Source: Candidatus Fermentibacteraceae bacterium (GTDB taxonomy: Bacteria; Fermentibacterota; Fermentibacteria; Fermentibacterales; JCC-6). From it: a DNA stretch of 15,531 bases. Location: the NCBI GenBank assembly GCA_030596465.1, contig JAUVJW010000018.1, positions 1 to 15,531 of the forward strand, written 5' to 3'. The number at the start of each line of letters is the position of its first letter. Position 1 is the stretch's first letter. Positions 7,008-13,742 of this stretch are shown here, one piece after another. Both the position numbers and the translations under genes were made by a program. The notes beneath the pieces were generated by a model. That model was not told the DNA's origin. It did no database searches and was given only the letters and a program-made list of their open reading frames with translations.

Positions 7008-7607
7008 TCAGTTAAATGTTGCTTTAAGAGATGCCCATGTGGTTCGTGCAAGTTCAGCGGGAGGAATCGGGTAACCATTAACTCTTACCAGAAAATCGTA
7101 CTGCCAGTAATTGATGATCCCGGAGGTTACAGTAAAGCTTCTGGGGTTTGTGGCTGGTGAAATATCACTTGCGATTGATGGTGCTCCGATAGCACTGAAT
7201 TGCGGAATCTCGGTCACTGTAAAATCCATACTGGTTGTGCAGGGAGCCATAGGGTAAATGTAGGATGGTGAGAGATGAAACGCCGTGCCCGTATCATGGG
7301 CGAATACAGTACCGGGAGAATCGGGGGTACCATCTGTTATTTCACCAATAAATTCAGAGGTATCCCATGAACGAGTCGCGTATACATGGAAGAACCAGAT
7401 TTCAGCATAATTCACTACAAACCCCGTAGCATCCAAACTGGGATAGAAATCTTCCAGATTGAACCAGGTTCCTCTGTACTCTCCTTCAAATGTGAACCAG
7501 TCGGCAGTTCCGTCATCGTACTGCAGAAGATCATCGGTACCCGATGCCCGGACTGAGGCCGATATGGTCAGTAATAAAACACAGGCAGTAAACGAGAATG
7601 GCTTCAT
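7008..7607 (-). CDS. Secreted protein of unknown function
   Basis: This 199-residue protein is not a family I can name. Residues 1-21 form a signal peptide (hydrophobic core FTACVLLLTISA, cleavage near SVRA). The mature part starts with LLQYDDGTADWFTFEG, a YDDGTA-type opening that I associate, from memory, with secreted proteins of FCB bacteria, and then alternates polar and aromatic residues in a pattern typical of a beta-sandwich. It has no membrane anchor after the signal peptide, only one cysteine in the mature part, and no T9SS-like tail. ATG at 7607 overlaps the stop of the 47-residue ORF (ATGA) and has an AAAGGGGGA ribosome site inside that ORF. It is the last gene of the minus-strand operon before the terminator at 6958-6985. 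Confidence 0.7.
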   Translation of the reverse strand: MKPFSFTACVLLLTISASVRASGTDDLLQYDDGTADWFTFEGEYRGTWFNLEDFYPSLDATGFVVNYAEIWFFHVYATRSWDTSEFIGEITDGTPDSPGTVFAHDTGTAFHLSPSYIYPMAPCTTSMDFTVTEIPQFSAIGAPSIASDISPATNPRSFTVTSGIINYWQYDFLVRVNGYPIPPAELARTTWASLKATFN

Positions 7608-7747
7608 CTGTTGTCCCCCTTTGTCTCAACTTCTTTCCTGCACTCTTCAACAAGATACCTTGCTATAGGATGCGCATTGTAAGATAAACAACAATCAGCT
7701 TCTTCTGCAATCCATTCACATTCAGTATTAATTGAGTTGTCAGCCAT
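7604..7747 (-). CDS. 47-residue cysteine-rich small protein
   Basis: This small ORF starts at ATG 7747 after a GAGGAG ribosome site at a normal distance and ends in a 4-base ATGA overlap with the secreted-protein gene. The product has four cysteines (C10, C19, C20, C36), an acidic middle (EWIAEEADCC) and the helical-looking segment PIARYLVEECRKEVE. It has no signal peptide or membrane segment, so it is probably cytoplasmic. The four cysteines could bind a metal. I do not recognise the family. The strong ribosome site and the coupling to its neighbour argue that it is translated. It lies between two genes for exported proteins in a probable sigma-54 operon, so it might be a chaperone-like or regulatory companion, which is speculation. 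Confidence 0.6.
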   Translation of the reverse strand: MADNSINTECEWIAEEADCCLSYNAHPIARYLVEECRKEVETKGDNR

Positions 7748-7764
7748 TTTCTGTCTCCTCAGCG

Positions 7765-7792
7765 TCCGGAGAGAGGAATTGCTCTCTCCGGA
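7765..7792. other. Intercistronic hairpin without a U-tract
   Basis: TCCGGAGAGAG (7765-7775) is perfectly complementary to CTCTCTCCGGA (7782-7792) around a 6-base loop. It lies between the beta-propeller gene stop (7815) and the small ORF, ending just upstream of that ORF's GAGGAG ribosome site. No T-run follows on either strand, so it is unlikely to be a standard terminator. It may stabilise or process the operon message, or adjust translation of the small ORF. Confidence 0.7.
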
Positions 7793-7814
7793 TATCATTG
7801 TTGCTCTACCTTTG

Positions 7815-9533
7815 TTATCTAATAACTGTAACTGCTTTACTCTGTATTCCCTGTTCATTACGGAGAACTACCCTGTACACACCCTCCGGCAGTTTTTCAC
7901 CCACTGCCCAGAATATGCCTTCAGATCCTGCAGGAACAGTTTCCGTGTGTACCGTTCTTCCGCATAGATCCATTATGGAAATGACACCACCTGTGGAACC
8001 TGTACTGATCCATGTACCTGAAGATACAGGATTGCTCATCAGACCGAAGACTGAAGCTGTTATTCCAGTACACTTCTCTTCGACGCTGGTGGGGTTTGTC
8101 CAGTTGGTGTTTCCACTGAACCATATCTCGTGCGCGGGGGAGAGAGCTGCCGACTGTCCGTGTCCTGTGGCTGAAAGATCGCTGTCGATCATTGTCCAGA
8201 CAAAATCATAGCCGGGGGTGTACATAGCTGTTTTTTTGGTGGCTTCGGAAGGGAATAGATCATCGTGATCCGGATGATAGAAGGATATTTCATTGAACCA
8301 CCCACCACCGGTAACCATTCTTTCTGCCTGGTGAATATTATAGTCGGTTGCGGGACAGGTATTTGCCTGCCATGCAACATAAAGCATGTCTGTGTTGTCA
8401 ACTGCTATTGAAGGGAACTCGTTTTCCTCCATGGTTGAATTCACTATTTCGAATGGACCCCAGTTCGCGAAATTCCTTCCGCTGTAGTAGATATCCTGAA
8501 GGAGAGTGGAGTACATTCCCACTTCGGGGCCGGGGAAACTGTTTGGATTCAGCGGGTCAACACCTGCCGCGTATGGTCCCGGGTTAGTGGGATCATGAGG
8601 AATAACTCCGTGCATCCACGCAACATGAGGAATATCCTCTTTGCTCACTGTGAGGGAGGGGTAGCCATCGCTGTCAAAGCTGCCTGAAATGAACGAAACA
8701 TTCTCGTAGATATCCCAGGAATTTCCAGCGTCGGGACTGCTTGTGTACATGATAGATGGACCTGATGTGGGGCCGTCATCACTCCAGACAACATGAACTC
8801 TTTCAGAGTAGTAGGTGTAGTTCGAGGGTGGTCCAATAAAATCGATAACCGTAGCGACATCCGGTGTCTGCGAGTTGAACTCAGTCATGCTCAGATTCTG
8901 GAAGGGTGTCCAGCTTGCTCCATGATCGTTGCTGTTGGAATAAAGAATTTCAGATGTGTAATTTGGATTGAAGTTCTCTTCCTGCCAGATTACATGAAGC
9001 ACATTGTTCAGAGAGCAGTCAATATCGGGAACAAGTGAGTGTTCCGGGCTGGCATGAATGGCGAAAGGCCATGTCCAGACGCCGGGAGTTGGCATAGTGC
9101 TGTTGATGTTTGAGGAGTACATGATCTGATACACTCCCGACATGTCTTTGCTCTGCCATACAACATGCAGCATGTCGTTATCGGTTGGATTACCCGGTGA
9201 GCCGTGCTCAATTGCTATGGAAGGATATCTGTCATCTGTCGTTTCGTCAGCGGTTATCATTGTTGCGGGCATCCAGTCGGAGCTGCTTGTCGGAGGTGCT
9301 GGAAGTATTGTATGGGAATACATTATTTCGCAGTTACCGCCGGGTGTTCCGTTGGGATTCATCTGTGAGTGATACACTGTGTGGAAGTATCCACGGGAAT
9401 CTCTCACTATTCTTCTCCCGTTATTAAATCCGGTTGCCTCCCATTCGCTGGAAAGATCATTGTCTACCTGATGGTCGGCCACCGCTATGGTTACCGTCAG
9501 GAAAAGGGCCGCGAGAATCATCATTGCTTTCAT
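7815..9533 (-). CDS. Secreted Asp-box beta-propeller protein with T9SS-like C-terminal sorting tail
   Basis: This 572-residue exported protein of unknown ligand has a signal peptide (MKAMMILAALFLTVTIAVA). The main part looks like a sialidase/BNR-type propeller: LHVVWQ, LHVIWQ, VHVVWS, PHVAWM and LYVAWQ recur every 45-90 residues, and two perfect Asp boxes (S-x-D-x-G-x-x-W) are seen, SNDHGASW at 201-208 and SPDAGNSW at 266-273. Sialidase catalytic residues cannot be assigned. The last 85 or so residues match the Por-type sorting tail: SIMDLCGRTV, then LPEGVYRVVLR and a final short strand ending in VIR. I therefore infer type IX secretion. ATG at 9533 is chosen over 9539 because the AAAGGA ribosome site is seven bases from the former and one base from the latter. 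A sigma-54 promoter lies upstream. Confidence 0.8.
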   Translation of the reverse strand: MKAMMILAALFLTVTIAVADHQVDNDLSSEWEATGFNNGRRIVRDSRGYFHTVYHSQMNPNGTPGGNCEIMYSHTILPAPPTSSSDWMPATMITADETTDDRYPSIAIEHGSPGNPTDNDMLHVVWQSKDMSGVYQIMYSSNINSTMPTPGVWTWPFAIHASPEHSLVPDIDCSLNNVLHVIWQEENFNPNYTSEILYSNSNDHGASWTPFQNLSMTEFNSQTPDVATVIDFIGPPSNYTYYSERVHVVWSDDGPTSGPSIMYTSSPDAGNSWDIYENVSFISGSFDSDGYPSLTVSKEDIPHVAWMHGVIPHDPTNPGPYAAGVDPLNPNSFPGPEVGMYSTLLQDIYYSGRNFANWGPFEIVNSTMEENEFPSIAVDNTDMLYVAWQANTCPATDYNIHQAERMVTGGGWFNEISFYHPDHDDLFPSEATKKTAMYTPGYDFVWTMIDSDLSATGHGQSAALSPAHEIWFSGNTNWTNPTSVEEKCTGITASVFGLMSNPVSSGTWISTGSTGGVISIMDLCGRTVHTETVPAGSEGIFWAVGEKLPEGVYRVVLRNEQGIQSKAVTVIR

Positions 9534-9588
9534 TTCCATTTCCTTTCATTGGTTCTGCTTCCAGGGCTCCCTGCCCGATAATACCAGT

Positions 9589-9604
9589 AGCATGATCTTT
9601 GCCA
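9589..9604 (-). promoter_or_regulatory. Sigma-54 (-24/-12) promoter of the secreted-protein operon
   Basis: Read on the minus strand the site is TGGCAAAGATCATGCT. It has GG and GC exactly ten bases apart, an intact TGGCA -24 block, and ATGCT in place of TTGCT at -12. The predicted start near 9578 gives a 45-base leader with the AAAGGA ribosome site. The adjacent divergent gene encodes a sigma-54 activator, which raises confidence. A TATACT box at 9612-9607 without a -35 is a weaker sigma-70 alternative. Confidence 0.65.
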
Positions 9605-9677
9605 GAAGTATAAAGATAAGTAACACAATAAGATAGAAAAAGCATCATGAATAAAGGTGCATTTTTTAGTTGAAAAT

Positions 9678-9698
9678 ACTGGGGAATATTTCCCCAGT
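9678..9698. promoter_or_regulatory. Perfect palindrome, candidate enhancer site (site 1)
   Basis: Arms ACTGGGGAA and TTCCCCAGT flank a 3-base centre, a perfect 9-bp inverted repeat. The centre (9688) is about 110 bp upstream of the predicted sigma-54 start at 9578, the usual distance for an activator site. The core fits GGGGA-W5-TCCCC. The DNA between it and the promoter is A/T-rich. There is no T-run, so it is not a terminator. Confidence 0.6.
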
Positions 9699-9713
9699 GG
9701 GGATAATTTCTTT
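9699..9713. promoter_or_regulatory. Adjacent degenerate copy of the dyad (site 3)
   Basis: GGGGATAATTTCTTT begins exactly 18 bp after the core of the palindrome at 9681 and keeps the left half GGGGA-W5-TC; the right half has decayed to TTT. Paired neighbouring sites are common for sigma-54 activators. Support is weaker than for the other two copies. Confidence 0.35.
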
Positions 9714-9789
9714 CCTGTGTCATCGTATATTGAAATTCCCGCGCGATTTTGTGGAGTGAAGCCGGGTTGATGGATGAATTCCGGTGTAC

Positions 9790-9798
9790 TGCTATAGA
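9790..9798 (+). promoter_or_regulatory. Extended -10 promoter of the sigma-54 activator gene
   Basis: TG-C-TATAGA is an extended -10 element (TGnTATAAT type, one mismatch in the hexamer). The predicted start near 9805 gives a leader of about 38 bases before the ATG at 9843. No clear -35 is present at standard spacing. Confidence 0.4.
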
Positions 9799-9812
9799 CA
9801 TTGATTAATCAT

Positions 9813-9827
9813 GGGGATATTTTCCCT
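9813..9827. promoter_or_regulatory. Related dyad in the activator gene leader (site 2), candidate autoregulatory site
   Basis: GGGGATATTTTCCCT has the same GGGGA-W5-TCCCY layout as the palindrome at 9681-9695, differing at four positions of fifteen. It covers about +9 to +23 of the predicted activator transcript, a position where a bound protein would block transcription of its own gene. Confidence 0.45.
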
Positions 9828-9842
9828 ACTCAGGGGGTGGCC

Positions 9843-12800
9843 ATGGTTGGAACTAACAGAATTATTTCAAGAAAGCACATTTCCTCGGGGAGAACAGAGA
9901 TTCTCTTCGAGGACAGTACCGGCTGTACCAGACTTGGCAGGATCTTTTCCTCCGATGAACAAAAGGATACGGTTGAGAAGGTGCTTCGTATAATTTCGGC
10001 CATCAAAATCGATTCGGTTATGGTTCCGGACAGATGTGACGATGATATTGAGGATGGCAAATTCTGTTTTTCAATGCCATGGAGTACCGGTTGGGATTCC
10101 ACCGGAAGCTGGAAAATCGAAGAGTTGATTGTTCCTCTGGAGGCTCTTCATCGGGAGGGGTGGCTTCATCTTGATATTACCCCCGCGTCATACAGGAATG
10201 TTAATGGCAGACTGAATCTTCTCGTGTGGGGTGATGCTTTACTGACGGGGCTTGCCTGTGTTCCTCCTGAACTATCTGCAGGAGCCGCTCCAACTCCGTT
10301 TTCCGATTACTATATGCTGGGAAGGGCAATGATGGCCAGCAGGGGACATCTCTGGGACGGTTCGAAGCCTTCTCTGGTTGAGGCTCTTGTCGCGGAACAG
10401 ATATCTCACAGAGCGAAAGCCCTCAGGAAAACAGACCAGGTCAATTCAAGTTTTTCACCCGGAAACTTTAGACGAAACAAGGTAACTGTACTTGCCGGTG
10501 GAAGGTGGCAGGAGAGAGATCTTATTATCGGAAACCGGGTAACAAAAGCTTCCTCTGACGGGTGGCTGGTAAGTGTTGTCAGATGCAACCCCATTGAAAT
10601 CATGCGACCACTTCCCGGCAGGAAAGCACCCGGCGTAAAAGTCAACTCCGGTGCAGCGCTGGTGAACTGTTTGTTTCCTTCGATGAGTGGTGTTGAAAGA
10701 CTTCTTGTTATTGACCAGGTTGAATTTGCTTCCCCTGATCTTCTTGAAATAATTATTGAGTTCACCAGTCTTCTACCTCCCGGTCTAACTGTAATTGTTA
10801 CCGCCGGAGAAGTGCCGGACCGGCTCAAAGAGTGTGATCTGTCTGTGATTAATCTTGAAGGAGAGGTATCCGCTGCCTGGGATATTCCGTTGCGTCTTCT
10901 TCCTGAAGAAACACTGGGTTCGGGCTACCCTTCATTTGGATTTTCAGGTGCAATGTACAGGTGTACCGCTTCAGGTAAATCTCCGGAACCCTCTCCGATT
11001 CAACCGGAAAAGCTTTTCGCGGAGGGAGGGTACAGAGCTCTGGTTGCAGCGGCGTCAGCAAAACGGTCAGGGTTCGACGATGAGCTGATAGCCAAAGCTC
11101 ATTTTGAACTTGGTAATTTTGATAAGGCTCTCCAACTCACCCCTGACAGTAATATCCTGCTCAGGGCCAGAATCCTTCTTGCCATGGGTCGACCGGGAGA
11201 AGTATCTGAGCTGCTGGCAAAAATGAAGTCGAATGAGGAGAAGGTTCTCCGGGCTTCCGCGCTGATAGACTTGATGGATCTGGATGGGGCAGTTGATCTT
11301 CTGAAAGACATTCCCGGGGCGGAACCGGCACTTCTTCTGGCAAAGGTTTTCGATCTGCAGGGAAGAGTTGCCGAGGCTCTTCCTGAAATAGAGAAGGCCC
11401 TTGCATCTGCAAGCGAATCAAGTCGAGTGAAGCTTTTGTGTTCGAAAGCTGTGATTTTCATGCGGATAGGAGACTACAAAGACGCTTTGGAGGCGGTAGA
11501 GAGATCTGTAGTTACTGCAAAGAAGCTGGCTGATGCTTCTCTTCTCGGCAAAAGTCTTACAGAGCGCGGTAGAGTTCGTGAGGTGATGGGAAACTGGAGT
11601 GGTGCGGTGGATGATTACCGTCTTGCGCTGCTTTACTACGCTGAGAATCCAGGGAAAACGGATCGTCCTCCGCTAATTGATCTTTTTGTTCTGGAACTGA
11701 GAACAGGGGAACTAAAATCTGCCGCAAGCACTTTCAAATCACTTGATATTCGTCTTGAACAAAGTGGGAGTGGGATACCCGGGAATCTGATGACGGCAAT
11801 GCTTACCGCATACAGAGGTGTTCTTCTTGGTCTTGGCGCGATGAGAATACCTTCAGCAAGACGCTCTGCTTCAATGGCTGCCGAAAAGAACTTAACTCTC
11901 GTCCATGCGCTGAGTCTTTTGTACCTTGGCCAGCTTCTTTTACAGGAAGGTAAAAACGAGGAAGGTCTTGAAGCTCTGAAGTATGCCAGAGCGAAGGCGG
12001 GTTTCATGGGCGACAGACATCTTGCTCTGCTGGCAGATCTTGCCATGACCCGGGTGGGAAGAGAAATTGACACATCAAGGCTGCTCTGGGAGGCTCGTGA
12101 GCTGGGTCTGAAACCCGAGGAACTTGAAGCCGAGGTGATCTCCTCTGACGATCCTGAGGTAAGGGACAGAGCTTTTCTGGACATTCTGAATATGCCGGCC
12201 CCCCTCCTGGCCTGTGAACTGGCGTCCACCTTCGGTCTGCCTGAAGAACCTGGGATACGAAGGAGAGTACTTGAATCATTCAAAGATATTTCAGAACTTC
12301 TTGATGAAACAGAGAAGAAACAGTTTGCCAGAGCCAACAGCAGACTGGTCAGAATACTCGATAACTCCTCAGTATTTTCTGATATGTCCGTTCTCAGCAA
12401 TTCGATTGAAAAGATATCCCGGTGGCACGGTAAAGCTACATCAGGTTTAAAAGATTTGAATTCGCTGGGGGAGGAACTTGGACTGCTTTATCTTGGTCCG
12501 ATTCCAGGCGGTAACAGAGGAGAGTTACAGATATCAGATTCCCCTGATCTTTTCGCAGCAGGTCCAGACATATCCTCCGTCAAGTTGCTGGCTCCGCTCA
12601 TTGCCGCGATTTCCGGAGCAAGTCCCTCTCCGGCGGTTGGCGCTCACACTCGAGATGATGATTATTTTCCAGAAATAATCGGTCGATCCGATATTATCGT
12701 GAAGTTAAAGTCAACCATGAAACGGGTAGCGCAGATGCCGGTTCCGGTATTGATAACAGGGGAAACAGGTACCGGGAAAGAGCTTGTTGCCCGGGGATTG

Positions 12801-13568
12801 CATGATGAGGGTCCTGTGGCGAAGGGCTCCTTTATCGCAGTTGATTGCGGGGCAATTGCAGAGTCACTACTGGAGTCTGAGCTGTTTGGAGTAACCCGGG
12901 GGGCTTTTACCGGTGCCTCGGAGAGTAGAGCAGGTCTTTTGGAAGCCGCCAATGGCGGTACACTGTTTCTTGACGAGATAGGAAACATGTCTGTTGGGCT
13001 TCAGGTTAAGCTTCTCAGAGTACTTGAAACAGGAAAGCTTAGAAGACTGGGTGATACATCTGAAAGGAAAACATCCTTTCGTTTGATAACCGCGACAAAT
13101 GCTGATCTGCGCAGGGAAACCGCTTCGGGTAAATTCAGGACGGATCTCTACTACAGAATTGCTGTTATGGATATCAGAGTACCACCCCTCCGAGAAAGAA
13201 TGGAGGATATTGTACTGCTGGTGAATCATTTTGCGGGAGAGTTGCGCGGTGATATTAAATTTTCCCGTGATGCCATAAACGCAATGCATAAATACAACTG
13301 GCCCGGTAACATCAGAGAACTGAGGAATGTTGTTCAGAGAACAGTATTGATGTGTCAGGGAAAAGTAGTCAGCGCGAATGATATATCCATTGGAGAAGGC
13401 ATTCAGAAAGATGACAGATTCAGGATGGAGCCGCTGGAAATTGCAATTGGCAGGCATGTTTCCAGTGTCGTTGACGCCTGCGATGGTAACAGATTAAAAG
13501 CATCAAGAGTTCTTCAGTGCGACCCGAAGACCGTTAGAAAATACCTTGCCTTGATAAAAAGTGAATGA
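9843..13568 (+). CDS. Sigma-54 enhancer-binding regulator with pseudokinase, STAND-like and TPR-like N-terminal regions
   Basis: This 1241-residue cytoplasmic protein should activate sigma-54 RNA polymerase by ATP hydrolysis. Residues 1-180 look like a decayed Ser/Thr kinase C-lobe: LHREGWLHLD (HLD at 109-111 in place of HRD), VWG at 128-130 in place of DFG, and PPE at 141-143. Residues about 200-390 have a Walker-B-like RLLVIDQVEF (D291) but no P-loop, like a dead STAND ATPase. Residues about 395-870 are TPR-like helical repeats (AHFELGNFDKAL, FMRIGDYKDALEAVERS). The AAA+ domain is intact: Walker A GETGTGKE (973-980), GAFTGA (1020-1025), LFLDEIG (D1044), FRTDLYYR. The last 45 residues are a Fis-type HTH. 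ATG 9843 follows AGGGGGTGG; an upstream TTG at 9801 is less likely. It is divergent from its likely target operon. Confidence 0.93.
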   Translation: MVGTNRIISRKHISSGRTEILFEDSTGCTRLGRIFSSDEQKDTVEKVLRIISAIKIDSVMVPDRCDDDIEDGKFCFSMPWSTGWDSTGSWKIEELIVPLEALHREGWLHLDITPASYRNVNGRLNLLVWGDALLTGLACVPPELSAGAAPTPFSDYYMLGRAMMASRGHLWDGSKPSLVEALVAEQISHRAKALRKTDQVNSSFSPGNFRRNKVTVLAGGRWQERDLIIGNRVTKASSDGWLVSVVRCNPIEIMRPLPGRKAPGVKVNSGAALVNCLFPSMSGVERLLVIDQVEFASPDLLEIIIEFTSLLPPGLTVIVTAGEVPDRLKECDLSVINLEGEVSAAWDIPLRLLPEETLGSGYPSFGFSGAMYRCTASGKSPEPSPIQPEKLFAEGGYRALVAAASAKRSGFDDELIAKAHFELGNFDKALQLTPDSNILLRARILLAMGRPGEVSELLAKMKSNEEKVLRASALIDLMDLDGAVDLLKDIPGAEPALLLAKVFDLQGRVAEALPEIEKALASASESSRVKLLCSKAVIFMRIGDYKDALEAVERSVVTAKKLADASLLGKSLTERGRVREVMGNWSGAVDDYRLALLYYAENPGKTDRPPLIDLFVLELRTGELKSAASTFKSLDIRLEQSGSGIPGNLMTAMLTAYRGVLLGLGAMRIPSARRSASMAAEKNLTLVHALSLLYLGQLLLQEGKNEEGLEALKYARAKAGFMGDRHLALLADLAMTRVGREIDTSRLLWEARELGLKPEELEAEVISSDDPEVRDRAFLDILNMPAPLLACELASTFGLPEEPGIRRRVLESFKDISELLDETEKKQFARANSRLVRILDNSSVFSDMSVLSNSIEKISRWHGKATSGLKDLNSLGEELGLLYLGPIPGGNRGELQISDSPDLFAAGPDISSVKLLAPLIAAISGASPSPAVGAHTRDDDYFPEIIGRSDIIVKLKSTMKRVAQMPVPVLITGETGTGKELVARGLHDEGPVAKGSFIAVDCGAIAESLLESELFGVTRGAFTGASESRAGLLEAANGGTLFLDEIGNMSVGLQVKLLRVLETGKLRRLGDTSERKTSFRLITATNADLRRETASGKFRTDLYYRIAVMDIRVPPLRERMEDIVLLVNHFAGELRGDIKFSRDAINAMHKYNWPGNIRELRNVVQRTVLMCQGKVVSANDISIGEGIQKDDRFRMEPLEIAIGRHVSSVVDACDGNRLKASRVLQCDPKTVRKYLALIKSE

Positions 13569-13631
13569 TATTCCTACCCTTGGAAAGAGTTGAACAAAAG
13601 GTTTCATTGGATCTGCGGATGATTTCCTGAT

Positions 13632-13654
13632 GACAGGTTCCTGATTGACCTGTC
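13632..13654. promoter_or_regulatory. Inverted repeat overlapping the C25 peptidase promoter
   Basis: GACAGGT and ACCTGTC form a perfect 7-bp inverted repeat with a 9-base spacer. The right arm overlaps the -35 hexamer at 13645-13650. No T-run follows, so an operator is more likely than a terminator. Confidence 0.4.
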
Positions 13655-13673
13655 CCAGACGAGTTCGTATGCT
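13645..13673 (+). promoter_or_regulatory. Sigma-70-type promoter of the C25 peptidase gene
   Basis: TTGACC at 13645-13650 and TATGCT at 13668-13673 are 17 bases apart, matching five and four consensus positions. The predicted start near 13680 gives a leader of about 63 bases to the ATG at 13743. The rest of the 174-base gap shows no gene and no terminator for the regulator gene. Confidence 0.5.
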
Positions 13674-13742
13674 AAGCAGGTCTATTCTTAATGATGTGTA
13701 TTTGAATTCCGGCACGCCAGCTTGAATGAAGGGTATGAACCT

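Noticed and set aside
9607..9612. TATACT on the minus strand as a sigma-70 -10 for the propeller gene
   Set aside because: No acceptable -35 at 16-18 bases upstream, and the overlapping -24/-12 element next to a sigma-54 activator is a better explanation. Not fully excluded.
9457..9801. Minus-strand ORF of 114 codons filling the gap upstream of the propeller gene
   Set aside because: It runs through the palindromes and the sigma-54 promoter, overlaps the propeller signal peptide in another frame, has mixed composition with no family signal, and no good ribosome site was noted. The gap is better explained as regulatory DNA.
11636..12400. Minus-strand ORF of 254 codons, Ser/Arg-rich
   Set aside because: It is antisense to the TPR-like region of the sigma-54 activator, and its Ser/Arg/Leu-rich composition is what the complement of such coding sequence yields.
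12423..12438. TGGCACG inside the activator gene
   Set aside because: It matches only the -24 block; no TTGC follows at the required spacing, and it lies deep in coding sequence.
13710..13726. CGGCACG followed by CTTGAA, sigma-54-like, before the C25 peptidase gene
   Set aside because: The GG and the -12 element are one base out of phase, and the implied start near 13737 would leave the ribosome site outside the transcript.
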